The notes under the pieces: model-generated
Seen by the model: only the letters and a program-made list of their open reading frames with translations
Told to the model about the DNA's origin: nothing
Database searches by the model: none
Made by a program: the position numbers and the translations under genes
Shown: positions 1-11,822 of the stretch, piece after piece
How the letters are laid out: every line of letters begins with the position of its first letter
How positions within the stretch are numbered: the first letter of the stretch is position 1
Origin: Albifimbria verrucaria
Taxonomy: Eukaryota > Ascomycota > Sordariomycetes > Hypocreales > Stachybotryaceae
NCBI GenBank assembly: GCA_020081605.1
Contig: JAHREC010000011.1
Span: forward strand, 4,340,001 to 4,404,000
Reading direction: 5' to 3'
DNA length: 64,000 nucleotides

Positions 1-1
1 G

Positions 2-3000
2 TCAAGCTTAGCTGCAGATTTCCTGGCAACTACTGACAGCGCAAGGACAGAACTACAAAACTTGCTTCTGACTTATATGTCCCTCCAAGATGAGGCGCCT
101 GCAGTACGCAGTACGCGCCATGCTGTGGTCAAATGGGCCAACCAATGCCTTCCTTTCTCCGACCTGTGCGGTCGATGGATTGACATTCTTGCAGTTGCAG
201 GACAAAAGAACGAACGGAGCGATGTTATTGAACAAGGCCATAAAGGCCTGGATCCCTGGACATACCTAGCACACAACGAAAAGAGCCCGTCATTGCCCGA
301 CTGGAAAGCAATGACCGTCGCCTTCTTTGGTTCGTTTATCGAGCCTAGCACTGTGTCGGATTCTCAGTCACCACTTCCAGCGCCATCAGTTACATCTGAG
401 GTTTCGGTCTTTCAAAACTTTGAAGGTGGTCGTCGGTCTGCATACCCAGTCGCACTGCGTTACTGCAGGCAAATTATGTTTCTGTCTGCCTTGGATGACT
501 TCAAGGTCGAGCCTGATTGGATGCAGGCTTTAGACGCACAGGTCAAAACTGCGATTGCAACTCGGGAGAAAATTCGTTCGTACCTACGAACAGTCGAAGC
601 AGAGTATCTTGCCTTCTATCTTAGGGCATGCTTGGAGGGGTCTTTTCTTGAAGACCCGACCATCACTGAAGAGTGTATCCGGTGCTTTGTAGAAGTTGGC
701 TCCTTGAGTCCAAGTGCTGTTCTCGCCGTTTTGGCGACCCATGACAAGAAGCTTTTGGATCTCCTCAAGTCGAACAGTAAAGAGGTTCGGTCGCTTGCGG
801 CAAAGGCGATTGGAATACTTGCACCTCACCCTGCCAATGGCCTTGACAATGTTGAGAAATGGATTCAGGTGCTCCATGGCATATTTGACCATGCTGAGAG
901 TTCGGCTGGGCCAGTGCTCAATGCTGCAGAGGGCGCGTTGCTTGGTTTTGGCCACATTTGTTCGCGCAGTGTCTTTTATGGTAACACCCCATCTTTGACC
1001 AGTGATTCCTTGCCAGTTTATCTCCTTGTTGATGAAGGCATCCCTGAATCATTGTTTGAGTGCGCCTTGGAAGCATTCGCCCAACTCTGGTCTGCAGGGC
1101 TTGCAGTACCAGAGACAGCAGGAAAGTACGCTTTGAGCAGCATCGTGGAGAAGCTCGTAAGCAAGGCCAAAAAGCGAAACGAGAAGGCAATATTCGCCTT
1201 AGGCAGACTGGCTCTGTGCTTAGACGAAGCCGAGAGTGCTCCAAGTTCTACCGATGGGGAGACTGACTGGTCTAGTGGTGTGCTGGGCACCATACTTAAA
1301 GAGCTATTTGCACTTCACGAAATTAAGCAGGTGGAGGTACACTTCACTGTCGGCGACTCGCTTACCGCAGGCGTTGCACGATGGGACTCCGACTTTGTCA
1401 AGCTCACCATGGACGTCGAGCCACAGACCCTTGACTTCCAAAAAGAATCTCGAGGAAACTTGTCACATCAGTCTTGGAAAAGATACTGACTGATTGCAAA
1501 TCGACCAAACCATCCCTGCTGAAAGCATCTGGAATTTGGCTCTTCTGTATGGTCCAGTACTGTTCGCATCTGAACGAAGTGCAGTCCCGGCTACGAGAGG
1601 CACAGGCTGGTTTCATGCGTCTGCTTAGCGCAAGAGATGAGCTAGTCCAGGAGACTGCATCTCGCGGACTGTCTCTAGTCTACGAGCGCGGTGATGCTGA
1701 TCTCAAGGCGACATTGGTAAAGGATCTAGTATCAGCCTTCACCAGCACCGGAACACAGCTCAAAGTAGATCAGGAAACTGAACTATTTGAACCTGGCGCT
1801 CTCCCAACCGGAGAAGGGAGTTCAGTAACGTCATATAAAGATATTGTGAACTTGGCCAATGAGGTTGGGGATCAAAGGCTTGTTTACAAGTTCATGTCTC
1901 TCGCCGCCAACGCTGCTACATGGTCAACTAGGTCAGCGTTTGGACGCTTTGGGCTCAGCAACATTCTGTCTGAATCAGAAGTGGACCCGAAGTTGTATCC
2001 AAAGCTGTACAGATATAGGTTCGACCCTAACAGTAATGTGCAGCGATCTATGAACGATATTTGGAAAGCCCTTGTTAAAGATTCGGCGGCGGTTATTGAC
2101 ACACACTTTGACGCGATTCTGGACGATCTATTGAAGAGTATATTGGGGCGCGAATGGCGCATGCGCGAGGCTTGCTGCGCTGCCATTGCCGATCTCCTCC
2201 AGGGAAGACCATTTGTGCAGTACGAGAAGCGTTATCGGGAGATCTGGACCGCTGCACTCAAAGTTCTCGACGACGTCAAAGGCAGTGTCCGTGAGGCGGC
2301 TCTGAAGCTTTGCATGGCTCTATCGAACAGCCTCGTCCGTCAATTGGAAGAGAGTAACAAAGGCTCTGCAGCTAAGGCGATGATGCAAGAGGCCCTGCCA
2401 TTCCTCTTGTCTGACAAAGCGCTTGAAAGCTCAGTTCAGGAAGTACAGATCTTCGCCACCATCACAGTGATGAAAATTGCGAAGCAAGGAGGAGATGCGT
2501 TGAAATCCTACATTCCTGATATGGTGCCCCAGCTACTTGGCCTACTGAGCACAATTGAACCCCAACAGATCAACTATCATTATCAGCGGGCAGGCGAGGA
2601 GAGCCGAGATCAGATCGACAAGTTAAGATCACAAATGGTCAACCAATCTCCAATCTCAGAGGCCATCGAGAACTGCCTACGATTTATTGATGAAGGTGTC
2701 ATGTTAGAGCTTGCTCCTAGATTAGAGGCGGTTATTAAAACCGCCATTGGCATGCCCACCAAGATTGGCTGCAGCAGAGTGCTGTCAACACTCTTCACTC
2801 GGCACGCCAACGATATCAGGCCTGTTTCGGCGCGATTCTTGCAGCTGATGGAGAAGCAAACTTTGGACAAGAACGATGAGGTTAGCCAAGCATATGCCCG
2901 TGCAGCCGCGTACATGATGAGGGTGGTCCCAGACTCTGCCAAGCAACGCTTTTGTGAGCAGTTCATAAAGCTTTACGTGCAGTCGGAGGAGGAGTCACGT

Positions 3001-4163
3001 CGTCAGAAGATTTCAGATGTGATAGTCGCTTTGGCAAAGGTTTCTCCGGATCACTTTACGTCTCAGGAGACACTACTGCTGCCATTTTCGTACCTTGGTT
3101 CTCACGATGTTGACGACTACACCAGCAAGGTATTCAAGGAAGTCTGGAACCAGCACGCAGGCAGTAACCGCACTGTGGTACGATACATTCCGGAGATTGT
3201 GGCATTGGTTGAGCGATGCCTGGACACTACGCAATGGTCGTTGCGGCACACGGGTGCGTTTGCCGTTGCTGCCATGGTAGCCGATGTTAGCAAGGCTAGT
3301 GATGCCACAGGCGAAATTAGCGAGGCTAACTTGAAGGCGATATGGCCCGTTTTCGACAAAACTCTTGCCTTGAAGACGTTTGAGGGCAAAGAGAAGCTGC
3401 TTGAATCGTTCCCCGACTTTGTGGAGAAGGGTAAGGCATTGTGGGGAACGATGCACAGGTTGCAGCACAAATGAAAAAGATTGCGATACGGGAAGCAAAG
3501 CGCAACAACGAACAATACCGCGTGCACGCCTTCAAGTGTCTCTGGCTATTTGCCAAGGCGCGGGAGGACCTGGACATGCTAGAGGACATTGTACAGATTG
3601 TGAAACCTTACCTCGATGAACTCCTAGATGAGGACAAGATGGATGTTGACTCCAAAGAGGACCTTGTTATCAAGACAGCAAAGAATGGGTTGGAAGCAAT
3701 TGCTCGAGGCTACAGCCGCGCAAAGATGGCCACCTCGGCTGATGCTGTGTTGCGGGATATCGTGGAATCATTGAAGCCATATCTCCGGAGCAACAAGTTT
3801 CATTCGATCAAGAGAGAGACATGGTATGCTTGCGTCTACGACCTAGCAACAGACGCCGTGTCGCTGGCCAAGTCCGGCCAACAACCTTCGACAAGCGCCG
3901 GTGAGGACAGTTCGTGGGCGGCGTACATCGACAGCCTAGGGCTGGATGCCGTGGAGTCAGGGACAGAGGCACAGAGGATCAAGCGGACCGAAGCTGTCTT
4001 ATCGGTAGTCAAGGCGCAGAAGAGGGGTCTATTCGGTGCATCGCAGGAACAGTTGAAGCATCTGCAAGAGGCAGTGAAAACGGCAATCCAGGTGGAGCGA
4101 GGTGTGGAGGTCCAGAAGGCATGGAAAGTGGTGTCAGAGGAGATACGTGATATATCTACATAG
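2..4163 (+). CDS. ECM29: Proteasome-associated HEAT-repeat protein ECM29 (5' end outside window)
   Basis: Ecm29 tethers the 19S regulatory particle to the 20S core and helps in 26S proteasome quality control. The frame is open from the window edge, so the N-terminal part (roughly the first quarter of a ~1,850-residue family protein) lies upstream. About 1,385 residues of alpha-helical HEAT-type repeats are visible, including the family block TKPSLLKASGIWL followed by ELVQETASRGLSLVYERG (~1500-1700) and the C-terminal KKIAIREAKRNNEQYR block (~3475). The protein is split over three frames by two apparent -1 shifts, at the A-run 1440-1444 and the G-run 3443-3446. No splice signals fit either junction, and conserved sequence continues directly across both, so missing bases are the likely cause. 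Family assignment is firm; exact codons at the two junctions are not. Confidence 0.9.
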
Positions 4164-5161
4164 ATGTAGTTGTCTTTGGGGCTATCTGAGCATAATGGAG
4201 TAAATAAAAGGTGTCGCTCTTGTGTATCATGGTTTAAGCCTTGCATCATGTGTAAATGGATTATGAAGACTTGCAAAACGCATCTGCATATTTGCTTGCC
4301 TACTGAATTCCACATCTCTCGAACAATGGATAAAACCACACATCCTAGGAAATAAAGAGCAAACATTCCTGTCAAATCTCTATGACGGAAAACTTCTTTA
4401 CAAGAGTTACTTGTGCTTGACAGGCTTGGGACATGAGAAGCGATATGCCATGCATGTTTCCACGGGTGGTTAATAAATGCAGTGCAGGGTAAGTAGACTA
4501 CCTCGACAATGTGGAGAGAAAATAAAAATACGGCACTTTAATGGCCTACCATAGTAGAAGTATCAGGTACAAACAACCCAGGTGATTATCAGCGCAGCCC
4601 ACAAGGTACCGGGTGCTCATCTTATGTAACGCGACCAAAAATGCCCCGCGGTGCTTCCAGGGTTGTTTGCGTCACTGCGGCTGTGGCCTGTCATGGTCAC
4701 TGTCACTCACTGTCTCTATACTTTCCTGTTAGAGCTCGTCACCGTACCGTACCGTAGACTTGACTTCCATCCTCGCATCTCACCCGTAAGGCAAAAACCC
4801 TTCTCTTGCACTGACAATAGGCCCCTCCTGTTGCCTCATGTGATTCACACCTGCCCACGGGACTGAAGTGCCACTCGTCGGTTCTTTTCTCCTACAGCTG
4901 TTACTGTTGCTGCTGTTGCTGCTGCTGCTGCTACCGCTACTTCTTCTTCTTCTTGCTACCACTGCTATTGCGGGGCCCAAACCTGACCATCCTTCAACAT
5001 CAGGCTCAAGCTTGTTGGTAACTCCGAAACAGCTACCGCCTCGTCACTTCGACCCCCAGCGAGCTGTCGCATCGAGCCGTTCCATCGCGCCCGGCTGCTT
5101 CAGCGCATACTTGTTGGCCTGAGCCACCTAGCGAACCACCCGAGACTTAGCGACTGGAAAC
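4164..5161. other. Intergenic: ECM29 3' side and UBX-gene leader
   Basis: No gene is supported here. The proximal part is AT-rich 3' flank of ECM29. The distal part is the promoter and leader of the UBX-domain gene. A Leu-rich open frame at 4868-5122 is only the translation of a CTG/CTT trinucleotide tract. Confidence 0.6.
4897..4956. repeat. CTG/CTT trinucleotide microsatellite
   Basis: An imperfect run of GCTGTT/GCTGCT units passes into CTTCTTCTT repeats about 200 bp upstream of the UBX-protein start codon, probably in the 5' leader. It reads as poly-Leu in one frame, but nothing supports translation. Confidence 0.75.
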
Positions 5162-6844
5162 ATGGAAGAGAATATCACGTCCTTTGCCACCGTCACTGGT
5201 GCCACGCCGGACGTGGCCCGGGGCTTTCTCGAGCTGGCCAACGGCGACTTTGAGCGTGCGGTAGGCCTATACTTTGAGAATCCAGAGCTGGCGTCCGGCA
5301 TTGGGGCTGGCATCTCGTCCAGCTCCGCCCAGCCAGCGGTGCCTCCGCCACGATCAAGAGGCAACATCGGCCGTGAAGATGCGAGCGGTGTCATCCACAT
5401 AGATAGCGATGATGATGACGACATGTACATGGGCGATGATGGTGATGACAACGACTCAGATGACGGACGAGTGGCTGCTGCACATGCCGCGGCCGTGGCC
5501 CAAGAGGAAGAGGACGCTGCCATGGCCAAGCGTCTGCAAGAGGAGCTGTACCGAGAAAACCATGGATCGGGCTCTGGTGGCGGCTTGGCCGGAGAGGACG
5601 TGAGAGCACCGATAGCACGCACAACAGAAACCCTGGTGGCGCCCGACCCATCGTGGAGCCACCAAGATGACCTGGACACAGCCCTGTTTGATCAGCTACG
5701 TCGCAGGAGACAGCCACCCCGTAAGTGACCCTCGAAGCATGCGAGAAGTCGAGCATTTGTGGCGCTTAGACATTCATACTGACCATGTCCAACCAGACCG
5801 ATCCGGAGGCCCATTCGGACAGCGGATATGGGGTGACACGACGGAAGCACCCGCCGGCGAAAACGGTGCCCATGCCAGGCGACTGCAAGACCTATTCCGT
5901 CCTCCTTATGACTTGATGGCCCGGCTATCCTGGGACGAGGCTCGCACAGAAGGCAAAGACGAGAAAAAGTGGATCATGGTCAACTTGCAGGACATGAACG
6001 ACTTCACTTGCCAGGCCTTGAACCGCGACATCTGGAAGGACGAAGCCGTGCGCTCTCTTGTGTCAGAGAACTTCATCTTCCTGCAATATGACAAGGATTA
6101 TCCGGATGCGCAGGAGTACATCACCTTCTACTTCCCAAACCAAAGCCACGAGAATCCCGACAACTACCCTCACGTCTCCATCATCGACCCACGAACAGGC
6201 GAGCAAGTCAAGGTATGGAGCGGAAGGCCGTTTCCTCAGCCCCCGAGTTCCATGCGGAGTTGGCAGAGTTCCTGGACAGGTACAGCCTAGCGGCCAACAG
6301 CAAGAACCCTGTCGCCAAGTCGACGGTCCGCAAACCCCAGACGGTCGACGTGGATCGTATGACGGAGGACGAGATGCTGGAAATGGCTCTCAAGAATAGC
6401 CTGGCGGGCGCGGAGAGCAGCGGGTCTGCATCGACGCCAAATGTCTTTGATCCCGATGCCTTGACCAAGTCCCCGGCTCCTCCCGGCTCTGAAGATAAGG
6501 GCAAGGAACCTGAGCAGGCCGAGGCGGCACCGTCGGCGCAGAGCCCGTTCTCACAGATATCGTCGACGAACCCACACGTGGAACCAGACAACAACCCGGC
6601 CACCACGACGCGCATCCAGTTCCGACACCCCAACGGCCGAGTCATCCGGAGATTCAACCTGCAGGATACGGTCCGGCGTATTTACGAGTGGCTCAAGGCG
6701 GAGCCGCTTGAAGGCAGAGAGAAGGTTGAGTTTGAACTAAAGAAGATGCCGCAAGGGCAAGATTTGATTGATAATCTGGACGGCACGATTGAAGAGAACG
6801 GACTGAAGCAGGGCACCGTGATGATTGAATTCATCGAAGAGTAA
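5162..6844 (+). CDS. UBA-UAS-UIM-UBX protein (Ubx5/UBXN7 type), Cdc48 cofactor
   Basis: Predicted adaptor that links ubiquitylated substrates to the Cdc48/p97 ATPase. An N-terminal UBA-like segment (residues ~1-50, with the VTGATPDVARGFLELANGDF helix pair) is followed by an acidic linker. A thioredoxin-like UAS domain comes next (~210-350; KKWIMVNLQDMNDFTCQALN), then a UIM-like helix (DEMLEMALKNSL) and a C-terminal UBX domain (IQFRHPNGRVIRRFNLQDTV to the end). Exon 1 is 5162-5720; a 76-bp intron (GTAAGT at 5721, acceptor AG at 5795-5796) leads into exon 2. An apparent -1 frameshift at the C-run 6240-6244 separates the UAS domain from the UIM/UBX half, although both halves fit one protein. The domain order matches yeast Ubx5 and animal UBXN7. 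Confidence 0.88.
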
Positions 6845-8162
6845 AGACGGATCTACGAGGGCACAGCTGGTATTTTTGAGCTCGGCATGCTAAAACGTGG
6901 AATGCTGTATGGTATTGCTTGCTACAGGTATAGATAGACGGGACGCAGGGTCGCAGCGAGGAAGGGATTGCCACGATGATGGGTGTACACGGACAGGGGT
7001 TTTGAGAGGCCTTGGGATCGCCACCATGGTATCTCCCAGCAGCTAGGATTCTTGACGCCTAGACTTGAATGACATTGGTATGATTGATCTATGCTGCCGC
7101 ATGATGGTGTGTCGTGATAGTCTGTCATGATAGTCTGTTGTGCACTTCCGAGAAAGCCATAATTAAGGAAACCTCCAGACAAGGTACAGTATGTCACGGA
7201 ACTAAGCCAACATGAGAACCACGACGTTCGTCATTGAATGGGCCTCAGACTACCAATGAGTCGAGATGGCCTTTCTCATCCAATAGATCAGCCCTGGAGG
7301 TGCCCCTCCCACACGAGCTATAGTGGCAGGGGCTCCAATCATAAGCTGATGTCTGACAGATCTCTTTGCTCTGGCAACCCGGCGCGGCCTGTTAACGCGA
7401 CCAACACCCCTCACTTTACCCCGGGGTAAATAATGCCAGGATACAGGGAAGCTGAGCCAATTGTTGTGAGGTGTCTTGTTCAGTTTACTTTTTGTTTAGC
7501 TGTATGAAACTTTTGTAAACATTGCGCAGCATCCTTGTCGATGCTGGTTGTGAGTGGTTTTATTTCTCTTTTTCTTTTTTATTTCTTTTCTTTTCTCCTC
7601 TCTTGGGACCAAAACAAATAAGTGACAAGATAAGGGTGGGTGGGTGACTGGCTACCTGGGTACTTTAGTAGGTACTTGAGGGTTTCACTTTTTTTTCTTT
7701 CTTTTCCCTTGCTTTGCATTGCCTAATGTGCCTGAATCTCTTCTGTCTCACGGCAGTCAATTTAATCTGGCACCTGTGCCTGTAAAAGCAAAAAGCAGGA
7801 CGCGCCTAAGAGCTTAGCGGTCGTAGTGGGGTTCACCGCCCGCTTTCCCACTGTACCTTACAGCGGGCTGCCCGATAGGCGCCTTATCTCGCCCTGCCTG
7901 CTGCTTTGCCTTACAGTTATTACAGTTACGGGTACAGTTACACGTGCGGGACCGCTTCAACTCCAACGCTCGCTCGACCTTGCCCTTGACATACACATAC
8001 ATACGCCCTCACCGACACCGCCAGCAGACGCAATTGCGCCTCGTCGCCACGCCCAAGCGACGCCCCGGGCATTCCCAGATCCCCACCGGCAAGCTGTTCC
8101 AACTCTGGAGCGCGCCGTCGCGGCCACAGCCGACCGACGACACGCCCAAGGCGCATCCCACC
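6845..8162. other. Intergenic: promoter and leader of the GCK-III kinase
   Basis: No gene is seen. A long pyrimidine tract (7558-7606) and a cluster of ACAGTTA-like words (7912-7943) precede the kinase start. Pyrimidine tracts of this kind are common in core promoters and leaders of filamentous fungi. Confidence 0.5.
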
Positions 8163-10445
8163 ATGGCTGAGCGAGACCGAGACGCAGACGACGGCCACGA
8201 GGCCCTGGACCCGGAGCTGCTGTACTCCAAGGAATACTGCATCGGTGCGTTCTCTCCCTTCAAGACGTGCCCAGCTGGGTAGCGGTTCTGACTGTGTTGC
8301 AGGTGGTGGCAGTTTTGGCAAGGTCTACAAAGGGTATGTGGTTACATGGAGCTTCCACCACAACCTCCCTTTCTGGCCCAACGTACGAACAAATGTTCGA
8401 GCCGAGAATTACTAACACGACGTCTGTCTGTTACGCAGTGTCGACAAAAGAACCGGTCATGCCGTCGCCATCAAGGTCATCGACATCGAGAGCGCAGAGG
8501 ACGAGGTCGAGGATATCATACAGGAGATCGCCATCCTGTCGGAGCTGCAGTCCCCTTACGTGACTAAATACTATGGCTCCTACGCCAAAGGAGCAGAGCT
8601 ATGGATAGTCATGGAGTTTTGCTCTGGGGTAGCTGCGCGGATCTCATGAAGCCTGGCCCCATTGGCGAGGACTACATCGCTATCATCGTGCGCGAGCTGC
8701 TGCTGGGCTTGGACTATCTGCACTCCGATAAGAAGCTGCATCGGGATGTCAAAGGTGAGCGAGGAACAGCAAACTCCCTGATTGGATCTGCGACGTGGGT
8801 ACACTAACCGTGGGCATGGTTGTAGCCGCCAATGTTCTGCTTGGCTCCAACGGCCAGGTCAAGCTGGCCGACTTTGGCGTATCAGGCCAACTGTCAGCGA
8901 CCATGACCAAGAAGAACACCTTTGTTGGAACACCCTTTTGGATGGCACCAGAAGTCATTAAGCAGTCTGGGTACGACCACAAGGCTGACATCTGGTCCCT
9001 TGGCATTACTGCCCTGGAGCTGGCCAACGGCGAGCCGCCCTATGCCGATATTCATCCCATGAAAGTGCTGTTTCTGATCCCCAAGAACCCACCACCCGTT
9101 CTTGAAGGCAACTTTACGAAGGCTTTCAAGGAGTTTGTTGAGCTCTGCCTGCAACGCGACCCGAAAAAGAGGCCGACTGCCAAGGACCTGCTACGGCACC
9201 CTTTCATCAGGAGGGCCAAGAAGACGTCGTACCTCACAGAGCTGATTGAGCGTCACAGCCGCTGGGCGGTCACCCACAAGGGCGACGACGACGAAAACTG
9301 GGATGCGGACGGTGGTGCACCAACCGAGCGCGAGAGGGTGGACGAAGACATGTGGGATTTTGGAACGGTGCGGCTGGTCGGCGACCGTGGTGGCCTTGTC
9401 ACCCGCCCAGGGCTCAATGACATGGATGAGAGCGCAACAAATGCTAGAGCGGCATCTCGGCCTTTGGATGCGCTGGACAGCAATGCTGATAGGCGGAGAG
9501 AGGCGAGCCCGAACAAGTCTCGGGAGCTGTACACACAGCCCAACGATACTGTCAAGGCTGCGAATGCAGGCACCTCGCGGCAGACGAGCCCGCAACGCAA
9601 GCCTATGCTACAACAGCCCATGGGGTCACCTGCCAAGGTGCCTCTACCGCCGAGCCCTATAAAACCACCCACCCGAGATCTGGATGCTGGGTTTGAAACG
9701 CCCCGGGCGAGCAAGCTGATGCCACCTGGCGTAAACCCAGCACCGTCGCCAGACTACGACCGTGAGTTACAGGCTCAGCTACAGCGGGATATGGGCCTGC
9801 TGAACTTGAACCTGTCTTCAGGAGTCGCAGGTCGCAGTGCTGAGTCTTCGACGCCGACGCCGCCTCCTCACCAGCAACAGAATCTGTCACGGCCTCCATC
9901 GTCGAGGATACCGCCAATGACCATTCCCGAAATTCCGCCTTATAGGGGATCGCCAGGTCCCCAAGGTCAGCGGGTTTCGTCACAACAGCAGATTTCGGGA
10001 CCACGAGCGCCCCAGCGCCGCATGCCGCCCCGGTGGCTAAGGCTCCATCCCCAGCTCCACCATCGGACATATCGGCGACCCTGTCTTCCTTCCCATCTCC
10101 TGCACCGTCAAACCCCAACGGTGAGCTGGACGCTCTCAACGACGTGATATTCCCTGCTCTGGAAGAGGCCCTTAAGCGACGGCAAATCAGGTTGCAGCAG
10201 CTATACAAGGTAGGAGGGCAAGCGGGAGGAGTGCCGGTGTCAGCGAAGCAGCAACGAGCAGAGGTGGCGCATGAAAAGGTGCGCAAGCTGGTATACAAGC
10301 TGGCGCATGTGTGCAAGGAAATCGACCACTACGATAAGGCAGAGCCCGTGGGTATGGGCCGCGAGGTGGGCAGCTTTTGGAGGGCTTGCTCGAAGAGATC
10401 TTGGTCCGGGTCGAGCCACTCGACGAGGAGGAGATGGCGGGTTGA
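8163..10445 (+). CDS. Ste20-family GCK-III (MST3/4-like) serine/threonine kinase
   Basis: Germinal-centre kinase, probably acting in septation, polarity or cell-wall signalling like other fungal GCK-III kinases (Neurospora MST-1 type). Exons are 8163-8244, 8303-8333, 8439-8754 and 8826-10445. The second intron has a TACTAAC-type branch site. The kinase domain is near the N-terminus: glycine loop GGGSFGKVYKG (split by an intron), VAIK lysine, HRDVKAANVLL catalytic loop, DFG, activation-loop GTPFWMAPEV and DIWSLGITALE. A Pro/Ser/Gln-rich linker and a conserved C-terminal helical region (FPALEEALKRR, KVRKLVYKLAHVCKEID) follow. Three apparent single-base losses break the frame: G-run 8626-8629, C-run 10010-10013 and T-run 10375-10378. 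Correcting the last one gives a short acidic tail with a stop at 10443-10445. The subfamily within GCKs is less certain than the kinase call. Confidence 0.87.
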
Positions 10446-11822
10446 TAAGGCGTGGCTGCTTGCCATTTTAGAAGACCTTGTCGTTTCGGGAGTTGCGCGC
10501 ATAGTGGATACAGAACATTGCAAAGGGCTCAAGGGTCGACAGGAGAGGAGTTATGGGACGGAACATATTTCACGAGGGAACACTGGAAGAGTTTTACGAA
10601 AAATCGATTCTGCACGAATCGAGGAAACGAAGGCATGGGACTTAGAGAGACACGAGGAGATGGGACAAGGGGCAAAACCACTGGACAGGAGAACGATGGA
10701 TCAGGCATCCTTTATTAGATGGTATTTTTCGCGGTATTATCTGTGCTCTGTTGCTGGCGGGGTTCTCGGCCGGGGTCTTCGGCTAGAGAGGCTGTGAGGT
10801 GAATGGGGACAATAAAGGGCTGTATACAAGGAGAATTGATGGTGTTTGCTGTGACTGTTGATGTGACCATGTGGTGTGCTTGGGGGTGAAGCTGGTCTAG
10901 GAGAAATGCGGAGTGTGTTGTTGATCGCATTGCACATTGATCGTGTGTCAGTTCATACTTATCAGTTAATGCATGTGCTAATGTATATATGTAGGTGTCT
11001 ACCCGTGGCACACACCTATGTATACCATTGTAGAGTTGAGATGTAAGGTAATTGAGGATGCAGTCATCATAAGCTATATCTGTGTTAATTCACATCTACC
11101 AATTGATACATTCGAGTGAGACTAAGGGACTCCATCTGTGTATGGCATAAGAATATATTATACTTGTTGACATGATATGTTTTGTTAATGCTGCACCCCT
11201 GCCACACCAGATGAGGCTTACCACGATGTACTCCACAGTGACGCCGGGATCGATGGCTGGTGTTTAGATTAGATAGATAAAGATAAGTGCGCCGAGACTG
11301 GGGCTGACTCAGCAGGCTCGCGGACGGAATGGCGCAGCTCGGAATTGTCTTCGCTCTCCGGGCTAGGCCGAGGTTAGCGCCGGTGCTAAGGGCGAAATCG
11401 AGAAAAAATGGCGGTAGTGACGCTGCTGGCTGGGCTGTCGCAGGTACGTAGGTGGCCCGTGGGGCAGGCCATTGCGGGATTTCAGTGGGTTCGCTGCAGG
11501 GAGGAGGACGCCTGTAACACGCCTGGAGGCGCTGTTGGGGGCCTGGTGTGTTGCTGTAGCTTCCTGAGGGGCAACCAGATGCATTTTTGGGTTCCTCGGC
11601 TTCTTTACATTGGGCGGAGCACGGCAGCCAATCCAATAACTGCACTGAACCTTTTTCCTTCCTCTTTTCTACCTACCACCCGTGACTTTTCTTTGTGACA
11701 ACTTTTCCGCAACCTTCTCCCAAGACCCTCCTCCTTGTTCCTTTCTCTTCCTTTTCCCCAATCGGTGCTCTCGAAGCAATCTCCTCTCCACCCTTTCCAG
11801 ATTTCCTTTCAAGTCTCCAGCC
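10446..11822. other. Intergenic: kinase 3' flank and IDH1 promoter
   Basis: No coding region is supported. From about 11640 to 11780 the top strand is very pyrimidine-rich, directly upstream of the IDH1 start. This is consistent with a core promoter and leader. Confidence 0.5.

Noticed and set aside
1430..1475. Intron at the first ECM29 frame change
   Set aside because: No donor/acceptor pair fits. Conserved sequence continues directly if one A is added to the A-run.
4868..5122. Poly-Leu open frame resembling a signal peptide
   Set aside because: It is the translation of a CTG/CTT microsatellite in the leader of the UBX-protein gene.
9657..10316. 219-codon minus-strand frame
   Set aside because: Antisense to the Pro/Ser/Gln-rich linker of the GCK-III kinase; low-complexity shadow.
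10033..10797. 254-codon frame continuing past the kinase end
   Set aside because: Beyond ~10375 the frame is wrong. Adding one T to the T-run gives a conserved acidic tail and a stop at 10443-10445.
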